Shown: positions 54,119-64,000 of the stretch, one piece after another
Position numbering within the stretch: the stretch's first letter is position 1
Layout of the letters: each line of letters opens with the position of its first letter
Assembly: GCF_963678635.1 (NCBI RefSeq)
Contig: NC_087071.1
Coordinates: forward strand, 26,337,378 to 26,401,377
DNA length: 64,000 nucleotides
Source: Symsagittifera roscoffensis
Lineage: Eukaryota; Xenacoelomorpha; Acoela; Convolutidae
Direction of reading: 5' to 3'
Program-made: the position numbers and the translations under genes
Notes under the pieces: generated by a model
The model's input: only the letters and a program-made list of their open reading frames with translations
Told to the model about the DNA's origin: nothing
The model's database searches: none

Positions 54119-55690
54119 CCTACTATAGAACAGGACTATTCGTAGTTGAAGAAGTTAGGAGACCATATCGTTTTTTTTTAGTTGACATCTGGGCATCTTG
54201 TGTTGAGCTGTAGTTTTAAATGATATTTGCATTCGAAACTGATGGAGGCAAGAAGATGAATCCTAGAGCAGCGTGAAATTTCCAGGCTTGCAGTTTTTAA
54301 TTTTTGTGATGAATGCTGACACCACATACTTTGGGTTTCTTTAACTGCGCATCAATATAATTCTTTCCAGTTCGTCTGAAAAGATTTGCTTCCGTAGCTC
54401 TTTATCGAGAATTTAGCATTATCAGTACATAATGAATGCAAGTAAATGTATTTCTCACTAGGTCTTAGAATGGGTTGTTGCCTATTGCAGTCTGAAAGAG
54501 TTCGAATCATTTGTTCCACCCCAAGGCGTTGACGTCCAACTTGTGATATCCAGTAACTGGAATCTCTTGAGACTGTAGTATCTGCAAGTAGTCGGAAGAT
54601 TGGTAACTGAATTGCTGGCCTTACTTCGTTCATTGCCAAAAAGGCTCTGCCAGTGTAGACTGGGTGGTATTGAGTTAGTTTTATGTTGGTCGCTGAAATA
54701 CTGTTCAGTTATAGTAGCTGGACTTTTTGCGAGACATGGTATTGAAGAGGAGTGCGAAATTTCCAGGTTTGCAGTAAGTGAGACTGATCTAACATCAGTT
54801 GCTGAAGTAATGTTGACACCGTTGATTGCCTGATCTCTAGCTCTGTTAGTTCCCATTGGAGGCTGAAAGCTGTAGCGTTGAAGAGCGTGTACGTCAAATT
54901 TACTGAAACCGAAGGTTGACGTATAATTAAGAAAAGCCGGCAGCCGTAGTACTGATTTTTTTTTGTACTAGAAGTTTCACTGGCATATTAGTTGTTGCAG
55001 ACGTGCTGTTCAATCTGTCTGGGCTGCTTGCTGTTGTAGAAACAAAACCTTGGTTAGTTAGTATCTTTGCGTACTTCCAAACATTCATTAGTAGGTCGCA
55101 CTTTCGCTTTCGCGGTTACCTCATCAAAACTAAGCATGACATAAGGTTGGTTTCGATGGAGCCATAGAAGATAGCAGTTCAGCTGACTTGGTTTGAGGAA
55201 GGTTTTACTTGCTCAGAAGGCAGCAGTCGCTAAGTTTTTCCGTTAATGATAACTTATCGAGCTTTCGGTAAGTTTAAATTTCAGTTACGACTCGATTTTA
55301 ATTGCAGTAACCATCTATGGGGTTAAGCCGGTTGTTACTTAAACACTTGAGTTATAACTCAATCAGTCATGAGCGCTTTGAATTATAATCAAAGACTAAG
55401 ATATGAAACATTTGTTATATTTTATGGATTTTGGTGAATTAGAAACTTTTGGAAACAGTTGTGGAAATAATTGGGCTTCCGAAAATTTTAAGCAAAAATG
55501 TTTTGGGCTGAAAAAAATTAGTACAAAAATTTCTGTTGCTTTTTTTTTTAGTTCGGGAGACTTTTTGGGTATCTTTTTAATTCGCGATGCTTTCTTGGGA
55601 TCTTTTTTAATTTTAGAAATGTACTACCTTGATACCCCGAGAACTAAGAAGTAAACCAAGAATTTGGCGAGATTATAGGTTTAAGATGCT
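54119..55690. other. Less AT-rich intergenic stretch
   Basis: Several medium ORFs on both strands (for example 54482-54856 minus) share no recognisable motif. The word AAATTTCCAGG-TTGCAGT occurs at about 54279 and 54749, a short direct repeat. It may be part of the same decayed retroelement as the gag-like fragment. Confidence 0.3.
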
Positions 55691-55694
55691 AATC

Positions 55695-55950
55695 GGAAGT
55701 TTCCGCTGGTGGGGACCTTCCGCTGGTTGTATTCTCCTGCTAGTTGGGAAGTTTCCGCTGTGGCAATCTTCCGCTTGTTCGGATGAACCTGCTAGTTGGA
55801 ACGTTTCCGCCCGCTGAAGAGGACCATTCCACTAGTTGTACTAGTGAACCTTCTACTGGTCGGGACTCTTGTGTCTTGCATTTCTTCTGCTAGTTGGGAC
55901 ATTCTTTTGGCAGGGACCCTTCGTTAGATTCTGTAAATCGGGTTGCATTC
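55695..55950. repeat. Degenerate minisatellite based on TTCCGCTGGTTGGGACC
   Basis: About ten imperfect units of roughly 25-30 bases, alternating CCGCTGGT/GCTAGTTGG-type cores. It belongs to a run of tandem arrays that continues to 58.3 kb. Confidence 0.65.
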
Positions 55951-56160
55951 TGTTCAACGGGATCCTTCTAATAATTTTACAAGCTGGGATCCTTGATTTA
56001 GTAGAGACCCCTTTCTTTGATTCTGCTAGTAGGATATTCAATTTATATATATTTCTACTTCAACTAAACAATATATTTCTACTTCAACTAAACAATTCGT
56101 CTAAGTGAGCGACTAGAAATGTCTGGGTCATGAACCCGAGTACTGCTTGAGAGAGGACAC
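55951..56160. other. Spacer between tandem arrays
   Basis: Contains a 21-base tandem word, ATATTTCTACTTCAACTAAACA, twice near 56047-56094. No gene. Confidence 0.5.
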
Positions 56161-56189
56161 AAAAAATGCCCTGGTCGAGTTGCACACTT

Positions 56190-56400
56190 TATGTTTCGAC
56201 CGTCTCAGCCAAGAATCTGTATTTTTTAACCGTCCTCGACCGAAAGAGTCGTGCTCGACCGGTCTCGACCCAATCAAAATGTTTGTCGACGGTGCTCGTC
56301 CAAAAAAAGTTGATCAACCCAAGCAAACTTTGTTTCGACCGTGCTCGACAAAAAAAATGGGCTAGACCATGCTCGACTCAAGCTAGATAGTTTTCGACCT
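56190..56400. repeat. Diverged TCGACC-rich array related to the 22-bp satellite
   Basis: Multiple GTTTCGACCG and GTGCTCGACC words with irregular spacing; the same words form the regular 22-bp array at 57223-58255, so this is an older or seed array. Confidence 0.6.
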
Positions 56401-57222
56401 CATAGATTGTTTTATAGCGCTATTTTGATCTAGCGGTAAGTTTTATAGCTCTACTTTGATCAGCCATCTACCCAATTTTCTTTGATCTGTATCCACTATA
56501 CAAGTTTTAGTTGCAACGCAGTTGTATATTTCAGTTTTTTCCTTAAACTTACCCGCATTCCAGGCAAACGTTAAAAAAATCAATTTTAATGGTTTTTTCA
56601 ACAATTTTTTTGACTCAGCTTCCGTCCTTTTTTTAGGCTAGCAGCCGTGCCATTATTGTAACCCAAGTGGTCCGAAGCTCCGCTTCGTCTTCTGTGTGCT
56701 AAGCTCTCATTTCAAAATGGAGGCAGTATTGGGTGTCTTCGCAGAGTTTGCTGTTTCTGGTATGCAATACACAGGAGCCCTCGAGGTATGTGTTTTTGGT
56801 ATTTCTTTGTGAAACAGTCGATTCGTGGAATGGTCCTAAAACCTTTTTTGATCTTAAAATCAAGTTTTAACTTTAGCTCTAAGGTACAAAATAACGTTTT
56901 TTATCTGATTTAAAATTGAACAACATTAAATTGATTACTGTTGTTTCATTCATTATTGTATGTTTCTTTTCATTGTTTTATAGCATGCTGTTTTTGTGGT
57001 GACGACTTTGTCGTTGCACCAATAAAAATGCTAAAAAATTTACGGGACCACATGTAGGCCTTCTCGTGTTAGTCTTGTTTATGACCAGCAACTTTGCTGG
57101 TTTAGCTAACACCCTATTAACAAAACATATATACTGAATAATTTTGCTTTATTCAACTGTTTTTCAGTTTTGTGAGCAAAGCAAAAACGACTGAAATTCA
57201 CTCCTCGATCTGTTCTCTTCAA
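56401..57222. other. Inter-array spacer containing a possible first exon
   Basis: AT-rich apart from 56640-56790, where the candidate first exon lies. No other signal is seen. Confidence 0.4.
56717..56785 (+). CDS. Possible first coding exon ending at a strong 5' splice site
   Basis: CAAAATGG gives a good initiation context. The 23 open codons (start M-E-A-V-L-G-V-F-A-E-F) end exactly at GAG|GTATGT, a near-consensus donor, in phase 0. The exon is too short to identify a protein, and I could not find the next exon. The exon end CTCGAG|GTATGT is the same word as the core of the downstream satellite. Confidence 0.3.
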
Positions 57223-58255
57223 GTTTCAACCGTGCTCGAGGTATGTTTTAACCGTGCTCAATGCATGTTTCGACCATACTCGAGGTATGCTTAGAACGTG
57301 CTCGAGGTATGTTTCGAACGTGCTCGAGGTATGATTCGACCATGGTTGAGGTATAGTTCGATCGTACTTGAGATATTTTTCGACCGGGCTCGAGGTATGT
57401 TTGACCATGTTCGAGTTTTGATTCCTCCGTGCTCGATGTTTGTTTCGACCGTGCTCGAGTTATGTTTCGACCGTGCTCGATGTCTGTTTCGACCATGGTT
57501 GAGGAATAGTTCGATCGTACTTGAGATATTTTTCGACCATACTCGAGGTATGTTTGCACCGTGGTCAATGTATGTTTCGACCATACTCGAGGTATGCTTA
57601 GAACGTGTTCGAGGTATGTTTCGAACGTGCTCGATGTATAATTCAGCCCTGCTCGAAGTACGTTTCGACCATGTTCGAGGCATGTTTCGACCGTGCTCGA
57701 GGTATGATTCGACCGTGGTCGAGGTATAATTCGACCGTACTCGATATATTTTTCTACCGGGCTCGCTGTATGTTTCGACCCTGCTCGATGTAGGTTTCGA
57801 CCGTGCTCGAAATATATTTCGACCGTGCTCGAAATATAAATCGACCGTACTCGAGATATATTTTGACCAAGTTCGAGTTTTGATTCCTCCGTGCTCGATG
57901 TTTGTTTCGACCGCGCTCGAGGTATGTTTCGACCATACTCGAGGTATGTTTGCACCGTGGTCAATGTATGTTTCGACCATACTCGAGGTATGCTTAGAAC
58001 GTGTTCGAGGTATGTTTCGACCGTGCTCGAGGTATGTTTTGACCGTGCTCGAGTTATGTTTCGACCGTGCTCGAGGTATGTTTCGGCCCTACTCGAAGTA
58101 TGTTTTGACCGTACTCGAGGTATGTTTCTTCAGCGTTTGATTTATGTTTCGACCGGGCCCAAGGTATATTAAGACTTCCCGGTTGTATGTTTCGCCCCTG
58201 CTCGAGGTATGTTTCGACCCTGCTCGAGGTATGTTTCGACCGTGCTCGATATATG
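57223..58255. repeat. 22-bp satellite, about 47 units, consensus GTTTCGACCGTGCTCGAGGTAT
   Basis: Regular 22-base periodicity throughout. Most units contain CTCGAG, a 6-base palindrome, followed by GTATG. Variant blocks recur at about 396 and 462 bases (18 and 21 units), showing duplication of multi-unit blocks. Because 66 bases make 22 codons without common stops, the array creates long ORFs in several frames on both strands; these are not genes. Confidence 0.95.
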
Positions 58256-58335
58256 AGTAGTATATGTCGGGGCAGTTCAGCCTTTTGCTGATCTCCATTT
58301 GTTAATAAAGGCTATAGAGCATCCAACCAGAACCC

Positions 58336-60034
58336 TATGTATTAACATAGGCTATAGATTTCTTAAAGTATTAAGATGGGGAATAGTTTTCCCAATGTTT
58401 TAAGATAGCAGGTTTCAGATGGTAAGTTTTTTTTCGGCGCCCGAATTTCCCATGTATAGTGTATAGATTTCTCTATGTATAATAACTTCATTGTACAGAA
58501 TTAGGAACTCATTAGGGAATAGGATTCCTTATGTATTACGATGATAAGGTTTCAGATGGTAAGATAGTAAGTTTCAAAAAAAATTTGACACCCGAGTTTT
58601 TTGAAGCTCGATTTTGCCAATACTTGCATTTCTTAAATAACTTCTACGATTTGTGATATGTAGGGACTAACTTTTCTTTCAAAAATTCGGTATGGTAAGT
58701 TTCAGAAGGTAAATTTCAGAAAATTTTTTGAATATTTTTAAAGTTTTACTTGCAAATACATTTTTATCTTGAAAAAACATTTTCATATTAAAAAATTGAA
58801 AAAAAATTGGATGGTAAATTTCAAATGGTAAGTTTCGACAAAAATTAAGTTTCGATTTAGAGTATGGGATCATAAACTAATACTTCACAGAATATTTTTT
58901 TTCTCGAAACAATCTTTTAAATTCTTATTTCATCTTATTTATATTCCCTCAGGTTATCTAGGGAAAATTGTCAAGAGGTCATTATCTTTGACAGGTAAAT
59001 TATTCCGCTCCACGGGATATCAGGCGTATCTTGACAGCTCCTCACGGTTATTTTCCCACTTAATCTTTTATTCCCCAGGTTATCTGGAGAACGGATGACA
59101 GGTTCATTATACTTATTAATTTTATGACTTATTTTATCTTTTTTTCACATAATTATACCACGATCAAATGACAGATGCAAATTAGCAGTTCCCCATAGAG
59201 TTAATGAAGCGTGAATTACTTTCTTGAAAGATTAAACTCTTAAATTTTCATAAAAAATTGAATTACATTCAATCAAAATTGCATGAACCTCTTATTAGAA
59301 CTAAAATAAAAATATGCAAATTTTTTTTAAGTTTCGACCAATCAGATATTTTTATCTAGTTCTTGTTTTTACCTCAACTATTTTGATTATTCTGTCATAT
59401 TTCTTGCTACGATTCATTTCAGTTCTCTTCTAGCACTTTGTCTTTAATCTTTAAAAAAATCTATGAAATTTCTCATTTTTCCAAAAAATTATCATCCAAA
59501 TTTGTCAATTGCTCTGCCACGGTAAAAGTTTACACTGAGAAAAAAATAGTATCATAATTTTTTTTGTCTGATCTTTTTGTATAATAGTTTTTCTATCTTT
59601 GTCAGAGTAAACTTTCAAGAAAACTATACAATGTACTGGAAGTTTGTTACAATTTTCACAAATTTATCTGCTCTATCGTTAATTCTTTCAATTGGGGGAC
59701 TACAACATCCATATTCCATCATCATTTTCCGTATTTCATCAAAAACTTAGTTGCTAAGATGTTTTTTGTAAAAAAAACTAGGGAATATTAAGAGTTAAAT
59801 TACATGAATAATCAAACAATTCACAACATCGTATAGTAAAATTGCTGCAAAAATTTACACTTACAAATAAAAAATGCACTTTTACAAAAAATTACTGATA
59901 AAATTCAAAACGTGCACATCATGAACATTATTCAATTTCTTCTGGAAGAACTTAAAAAGAAGAAATTCTGAATATTTTGCGTAAAATCCACACAAATTAT
60001 CAGTCTTTTGTAGCTTTCGAGGAACCATTCGTTG
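58336..60034. repeat. Terminal and subterminal region of the second element
   Basis: No ORF. It holds four diverged TTTCAGATGGTAAGTTTC words (about 58409-58840), two copies of a TATTCCC-CAGGTTATCT-GA-AA block near 58943 and 59070, and AT-rich text. Subterminal repeats of this kind often bind the element's own proteins; that is inference. Confidence 0.45.
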
Positions 60035-60280
60035 TTACTTTTTTGTCAAAAAGGTGTAAGTTGATCTCTTTCTTCCCAAAGAATCAACCAAAGTGTAGCT
60101 TTTGTCCAGTCGAGCAATCATAATCCAGTTTTCTCCTCTATCATTGCTTGGGGCTGAGTTAATAATTGCAAAAGAGTATTTTGTTAGTTGAAGTACTGTA
60201 TCAGAAGGGTATGATCCCATGTACTTGAACTTGAGCTCTGGAATTCTTTCAATATTTTGCAAACATGAAAAATTATCCAT
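60035..60280 (-). pseudogene. Adenain-type cysteine protease fragment
   Basis: 81 codons. The order Y-M-G-S-Y-P-S-D, F-A-I-I-N-S-A-P-S-N, G-E-N-W-I-M-I-A and V-D-S-L-G-R-K follows the N-terminal half of adenovirus/Polinton-type maturation proteases, where G-x-H-W carries the catalytic His and D-S-x-G the acidic residue. Here the His position is Asn (G-E-N-W), and the frame stops before the catalytic Cys region, so the fragment is inactive. In working members this enzyme processes capsid proteins. Confidence 0.65.
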
Positions 60281-60370
60281 CTTTGCAAATGTAGGCTGAT
60301 TTACAGCTAAAAAAAGAAGTTGATAAAATGATAGTGTACTTTAGGATTTTAAAAAAAGAAGAATAATGAC

Positions 60371-60580
60371 TTACACACATTTAGGAATTGAATCAACAAA
60401 GTCCCATACACAAGCTTTTTGTAGTGGGCAAAGTTTATTGAACACTGTTTTACAGTCTAGATTGAAGAATTGTCTCGGGTTTTCAACTAAACCGCATTCC
60501 TTCTCTAATTTTTCTGGACCTTTAGGTCTGAAGAAAAACAAAATAGATAGTACAGAGATAATAACAAAGAAAAGTCCCAA
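60371..60580 (-). pseudogene. Small membrane plus Cys-rich ORF
   Basis: 69 codons: a hydrophobic N-terminus (V-I-I-S-V-L-S-I-L-F-F-F), then a soluble part with five Cys. It sits between the capsid-like and protease-like fragments. It could be a small virion membrane protein; the family is not recognised. Confidence 0.35.
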
Positions 60581-60622
60581 AAATTTACAATATTTTTATA
60601 GGAACCTTAAAACTCAAAAAAA

Positions 60623-60950
60623 TTAAACATTTTTAGCGACTGTTCCTAATTTGTCAATTTGAATGTTTGATAGTTTTTCTCCCAAGAATGTCACTTCCGT
60701 TACTTGCTCCAAAAGAAATTGGAAAAACATTTCTAATCTCAAGCTTTCTCCACTAAGTTCTCGATAATGTAACTGTTCAGCTGCATCCTGTAGTGAAACC
60801 AAGTCGAAAAATAGATTATAGTGATTTTGAAAATCTTCCATAGGAAGAGCTGGATAATCTTCGTTAAACTGCATTGCTTTCATTGTTGTAACATAGGGAC
60901 GACACGGAGAAGTTGTATCTAATGAAATAATTCGCTTGTAAAAACTTTTC
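60623..60950 (-). pseudogene. Capsid-like protein C-terminus (Polinton/adintovirus type)
   Basis: The open frame runs from about 60950 to 60623; the first ATG inside is 60883. The pattern F-F-D-L-V-S, a later L-R-L-E-M-F-F-Q-F, then V-T-F-L-G-E-K and I-Q-I-D matches the C-terminal strands of a capsid-type protein common in animal Polinton-like elements (the C. elegans F54H12.2 group): F-D-L-T...L-x-L-x-F...E...I-x-I-D. The rest of the protein upstream is lost or replaced. Confidence 0.55.
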
Positions 60951-61109
60951 TACTTTCTTTTTTGATAAACCACTCGCTTTACTCAAATTTTGAATAAAAT
61001 CGTACGCAGCTCTGCCCCTAGAATACAATTTTTTTAGTTTTATTTTTTCAGATTTTGAAAGGGATCCAAGTTCCTCTATCTTCTGCTTTGGCATTCTCAT
61101 TAAAAACAA
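60864..61109 (-). pseudogene. Integrase-N-terminus-like fragment
   Basis: 81 codons. K-K-L-Y-S-R-G-R-A-A-Y, then L-S-K-A-S-G-L-S-K-K-K-V-E-K-F-L, resembles the N-terminal helical segment of Polinton-type integrases (L-Y-Y-x-P..., then V-x-x-W-L). The expected continuation with the zinc-binding and DDE core is absent; instead the frame runs 20 bases into the capsid-like fragment, so the two are joined by deletion. Confidence 0.4.
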
Positions 61110-61962
61110 GTTTAAGAGGAAGTTGAGTTGCTTCCAAAATAGTGAAGAAAATATCTGGAAAATTGGTGTTTTTTCGCTTTAGTGCACACACAAAGTCTAC
61201 AATAGATTCTTTTGTATCTCAATTATCTAATAAAATATTGTCGGACTGAGTTTAATTCTGGGAGAATTCAAAATTAAATCATTAACGCGCTTATTGTTGC
61301 CCATTTTCAACCTCGCATTTACAGCACTGTGAACAAAATCAAAATTTTTTGGTACAATCTCCTATTTTTCTTGCTTTTGTTCCAATTTTTGTTTTTTTGG
61401 AAGTGTACTTTGTGATTGAAAAACTGAGTACAGAACTAAAACAAACTGTTCCATACTATGTCAATCGTTTAATGACAAAAGGGGTGTTGATAGATATCAA
61501 TTGTAACACTTTAGTTGAACTTAAAATACTTCTTCTTTTGTGTAGAGGAGTTCTTTTTTGTGTTAGTTCTGAAAATTATTTTCGATATTTTACTACGTCT
61601 CCTTTCCGAAGATCTCGAAGCTCTCCTCTTAGTAGGTTACTAAACACTCGCTCAGAAACTGAATGAAATCTTTTGGACAATTGAGAATGAATTTTTTTCG
61701 AAAATTTTTGAAATATTGGGAGAATAGAGACGTATTGTGTACTCATCGTCCAAAAAACTTTGTCCTTATTCCAGCTAGTAAGTAGAATTTTGTTCAAAGT
61801 GAGCCACTATTAGAGCAATACCTTAGTGAATCGACTGTTTTCATCAAAACAATATTTCCTAAATTTACGGCCTGTCACATTGATCGACCATTTTAACTCT
61901 AAAAAGAAAAAGTTGACAATGAAATTTAATTAAAGTTTGAAAATGGTAGTACTTAAAAACTT
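61110..61962. other. Degraded part of the second element
   Basis: Short frames only. The minus-strand frame 61797-61576 has a charged C-terminal part (F-S-N-L-L-R-G-E-L-R-D-L-R-K-G) that may be coding in origin. A plus-strand frame at 61349-61666 opposes it and is not supported. Confidence 0.3.
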
Positions 61963-62382
61963 TTATAATTTAAAATTTGTTAAAAAAACATCGAGTCCTG
62001 GGTAGTTGCTACACCTGCAATCATATTCATCAACTTTGAATATCAAAAACTGAACTTTAGAGCAGGCGTATTCATTCAAATTAGTTTTCTTTGTTTCCAA
62101 AAATTCTGACAGAATCTTACATTTTTCAGAACCTTTTGCAAAAGATTCCGTTTCTGTGGCTTCTAGGTTTTTCAATATTTTTTCAAGTTCAGTATATTTT
62201 TTGTAACCACTGCTCCAGTTGATTCCATGAAGATGCGGTGTAAACCAGAAAGATTGGGATGTTGTTTTGATTTTTTTGGGAGGAAGAAAGTATAACCCTA
62301 CAGTGTGTCCATCCTTATAGACTCCTAACTCTTTCACTATATTTTTCCTAGTACATTCAATATCCAAAACAACCAGACTCAT
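61963..62382 (-). pseudogene. Exonuclease-like (DEDD/DnaQ fold) protein of Polinton-like elements
   Basis: 139 codons. It begins V-V-L-D-I-E-C, an ExoI-like acidic motif, followed by I-V-K-E-L-G-V-Y, Y-F-L-P-P and H-L-H-G-I-N-W-S-S-G. I recognise this order from short exonuclease-fold proteins found next to adenain-type proteases in invertebrate mobile elements; the family link is from memory and should be searched. The C-terminal acidic motifs are not evident before the stop, so it is probably truncated. Confidence 0.5.
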
Positions 62383-63015
62383 TCTGTTAACTGTTTTCTC
62401 TGGAGTTTTTGGTTAAATGATTAACAATCAAACAATGCATATACTGATGAAGCAAACATTTTCACATATAAACAGAAAAATAGTCCAGTCACGTGACCAA
62501 GAAAGCACGAATTGGGGAGACTAGGCGCAACATAACAATACCCAGGTCCTTTTTTTGTAGTAGATTTCACAGATCCAGCAAAGTCATGTAGAAATGCATG
62601 TAGTCTAAAGATTTTGGAATTTGCAAAAAATAATCCAAACAGGAATTGCATATCCAATTAGACCTCCAAAAAGAAATTTTTGGTCCATTTCTTTCAAATT
62701 TACGTCCAGGTCCAAAATAATACAGGTACAAAGAAAAAAGTTTTTTCTTTTTGTATTTGACGGAAATTTTTGCTTTATAATCTCAAAAATTCTTAGAATT
62801 TCATTCAATTTCTGTACGTTCTTTTTCTAAGGTGCATTCGTCAATAATGATGCAAGATTTTTTGTATGTCTCTACATAACCTAGTAATGAAGAAAGCATA
62901 TCGAGTAATTTATCATATTCTTCCCTTTGTAGTTGTAAAGATTGATTATTTTTCCATAGATTTCCACTTCAAAGATATTCTATAAGTTCTATTTCTTTGG
63001 TATCAAATCTGTATC
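62383..63015 (-). pseudogene. Degraded region with short conserved-looking frames
   Basis: 62657-62421 (78 codons) contains L-H-D-F-A-G-S-V-K-S-T-T-K-K-G-P-G-Y; about 62960-62815 has an open coiled-coil-like stretch (L-Q-L-Q-R-E-E-Y-D-K-L-L-D-M-L). Neither can be assigned. Confidence 0.3.
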
Positions 63016-63237
63016 TTAAGTGAATTTTTTTCTACCATTATGCAGAGTCCACTCAAAATGAGATATTTGTGAGTCTACGTCCAAATTCTGCAAGTTTGAT
63101 AAATTTTGTGATTCTATAATTTTTAGATAACTTTTTTGGGAATTTTTTTCAAGAACAATATGAAAAAGTCCCAATTTATTGCGAACTTTTAAGATTAAAT
63201 TTCCTGAAAAACCAATATTCCATCTCATACTGCTCAA
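63016..63237 (-). pseudogene. Unknown 73-codon fragment of the second element
   Basis: Strand-rich composition (N-L-I-L-K-V-R-N-K, F-E-W-T-L-H-N-G-R-K). It may be a piece of a virion surface protein; no family is recognised. Confidence 0.25.
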
Positions 63238-63299
63238 CTCAAATACTACAAGAAAATTGATTTTGAATATAAATAATTATATTACAAGACAAAAAAAAA

Positions 63300-63709
63300 C
63301 ATAAATAACTCAATTTTTTGTAAGTTACAGTTCTCAACAAATATAAAGTCGCCCAAAATTTGGGACAGTTCTTTGAATTCGTTCAAAGTATAGTTGACAT
63401 AGGCAACTGGTTTTAATGCTTCATTCTCTTTTGCGGTGATCAGTCGAATCTGAATTAGGGAGGTTTGTTAACATTGTACTTCTTGATCGTGACACAAACT
63501 TGTCTTCTTTTGTAAGTTGCCATGTCATACACTGTGTTGCAGTTGGCAAACTCCTGATCCATAGTTGACTCCTTGTCAGAAGTGAGTTCCAATATAGGAA
63601 CGAATCCAAGGTTTTCAGCATCCTGAATAACAGTATTTCTAATTGCCGAGATTGCTTCTCCTTCTTTTTCCCCAAGATAGACTTGTTGTCTTTTTTTGAG
63701 TTGTCCCAA
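63300..63709 (-). pseudogene. Fragment of an element gene, paralogue of 41000-41415
   Basis: 63709-63455 is open (84 codons from the internal Met); the reading then continues in another frame to about 63300. It shares with the first element the words listed at 41000-41415. Function is unrecognised. Confidence 0.6.
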
Positions 63710-64000
63710 CTCATTTTTCTTGAATAGTTGAACTTTTCCCTTGTAGGATTTTTGGGACCAAGCAAATCTCCTAATTCTTGCTTGATTTTTTGAGAGTTCA
63801 ATATCATTGGGACTTAGTGTCTTTTCTTGAGTACATTTCTGAAGAACAGACTGATCAGATGAAGAGAAAAGAGAGAAATGATTTTGAGATTAAATGAAAA
63901 TGGAAGTAAACAATATAAGTTATTCAATTAACCATAAAAGGAAGTAGAACTATAATTGGAATTTTTGAGTGAAATTTCCAAATGTGGACTTGTGTAGGTG
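63710..64000. other. Window end, inside the second element
   Basis: Upstream minus-strand codons of the preceding fragment may continue to about 63800 with frame changes. Nothing else is seen, and the right end of the element is beyond the window. Confidence 0.3.

Larger units (their letters stand above)
58336..64000 (-). mobile_element. Second Polinton/adintovirus-like element, degraded, right end outside window
   Basis: The left end carries TATGTATTAACATAGGCTAT and TTAAAGTATTAAGAT, matching the tips of the inverted-repeat element. Inward, on the minus strand, are remnants of an adenain-type protease, a small membrane protein, a capsid-like C-terminus, an integrase-like N-terminus, an exonuclease-like protein, and the gene shared with the first element. 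This gene set is that of Polinton/Maverick or adintovirus-like elements of animals. All reading frames are short or broken, so it is a fossil. Confidence 0.65.

Noticed and set aside
54482-54856. 124-codon minus-strand ORF
   Set aside because: No domain and overlapping ORFs in other frames; kept only as part of a possible decayed retroelement.
57248-57980. Long ORFs of more than 200 codons with 22-residue repeats
   Set aside because: They arise from the 22-bp satellite, which stays open in several frames on both strands; composition is dictated by the DNA repeat.
57223-58255. CRISPR-like array
   Set aside because: Units are contiguous 22-mers without unique spacers, in animal-type DNA with no cas genes.
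61349-61666. 105-codon plus-strand ORF in the second element
   Set aside because: Opposes the coding direction of all other fragments there and has no motif.
62421-62657. Parvovirus-type phospholipase A2 motif (H-D near G-P-G-Y)
   Set aside because: The H-D lies before rather than after the calcium-loop-like word, and other conserved residues are missing.

Overview
The window is a stretch of AT-rich animal genomic DNA, almost certainly from an invertebrate. It shows long non-coding tracts, splice-site-like motifs, a 22-bp satellite and layered transposon insertions. The species cannot be fixed from sequence alone. Recognisable protein content is mostly mobile-element or virus-like; host candidates are limited to a Kunitz-type exon and three weaker signal-peptide or first-exon candidates.

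The main object is a complete Ty3/Gypsy-class LTR element of 18,876 bp (641-19516), read on the minus strand. It has two 410-bp LTRs that differ at one base by my reading, TG...CA ends, a 4-bp target duplication (ATAC) and a tRNA-type primer site. That is two to three times the usual size. In sense order it holds a long leader with a repeated stem-loop; a small basic protein (ORF1); a large unknown protein (ORF2); Gag with a CCHC knuckle; protease-RT-RNase H-integrase; two tiny membrane proteins; an Asn/Pro/Ser/Thr-rich ORF without any Met; a large Env-like glycoprotein; another Ser/Thr/Pro/Asn-rich ORF with a C-terminal extension; and a 1.5-kb non-coding 3' end. Gag to Pol lies in ONE frame, crossed by a TAG, a TGA and a TAA. 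Three further ORF pairs are separated by a single in-frame TAA, and neighbouring ORFs overlap by ATGA or 13 nt. So many stops in such a recent insertion is the most unusual feature of the window: programmed readthrough, C-to-T editing, or trans-complementation of a defective copy.

An older, deleted relative sits at 25920-34012 (8.1 kb). It has diverged LTRs, the same ATAC duplication, the same primer site, and decayed gag, RT and ORF1.

From 35041 to 45438 lies an old, about 10.4-kb DNA element with inverted arms of about 3 kb. From about 58336 to the window end is a second member of what looks like the same Polinton/adintovirus-like family. It carries remnants of an adenain-type cysteine protease, a capsid-like C-terminus, an exonuclease-like protein and a gene fragment shared with the first element.

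The rest holds a near-perfect 1,989-bp tandem duplication (46683-50660), a probable BEL/Pao gag scrap near 54 kb, minisatellites near 22.1, 55.7 and 56.2 kb, and the 22-bp satellite at 57.2-58.3 kb, each unit of which carries a 5'-splice-site-like GAG|GTATGT. Host-gene candidates are a Kunitz-type exon (34773-35018), a possible small secreted Cys-containing peptide (53282-53467), a possible signal-peptide exon duplicated at 48.1 and 50.1 kb, and a possible first coding exon at 56717-56785.
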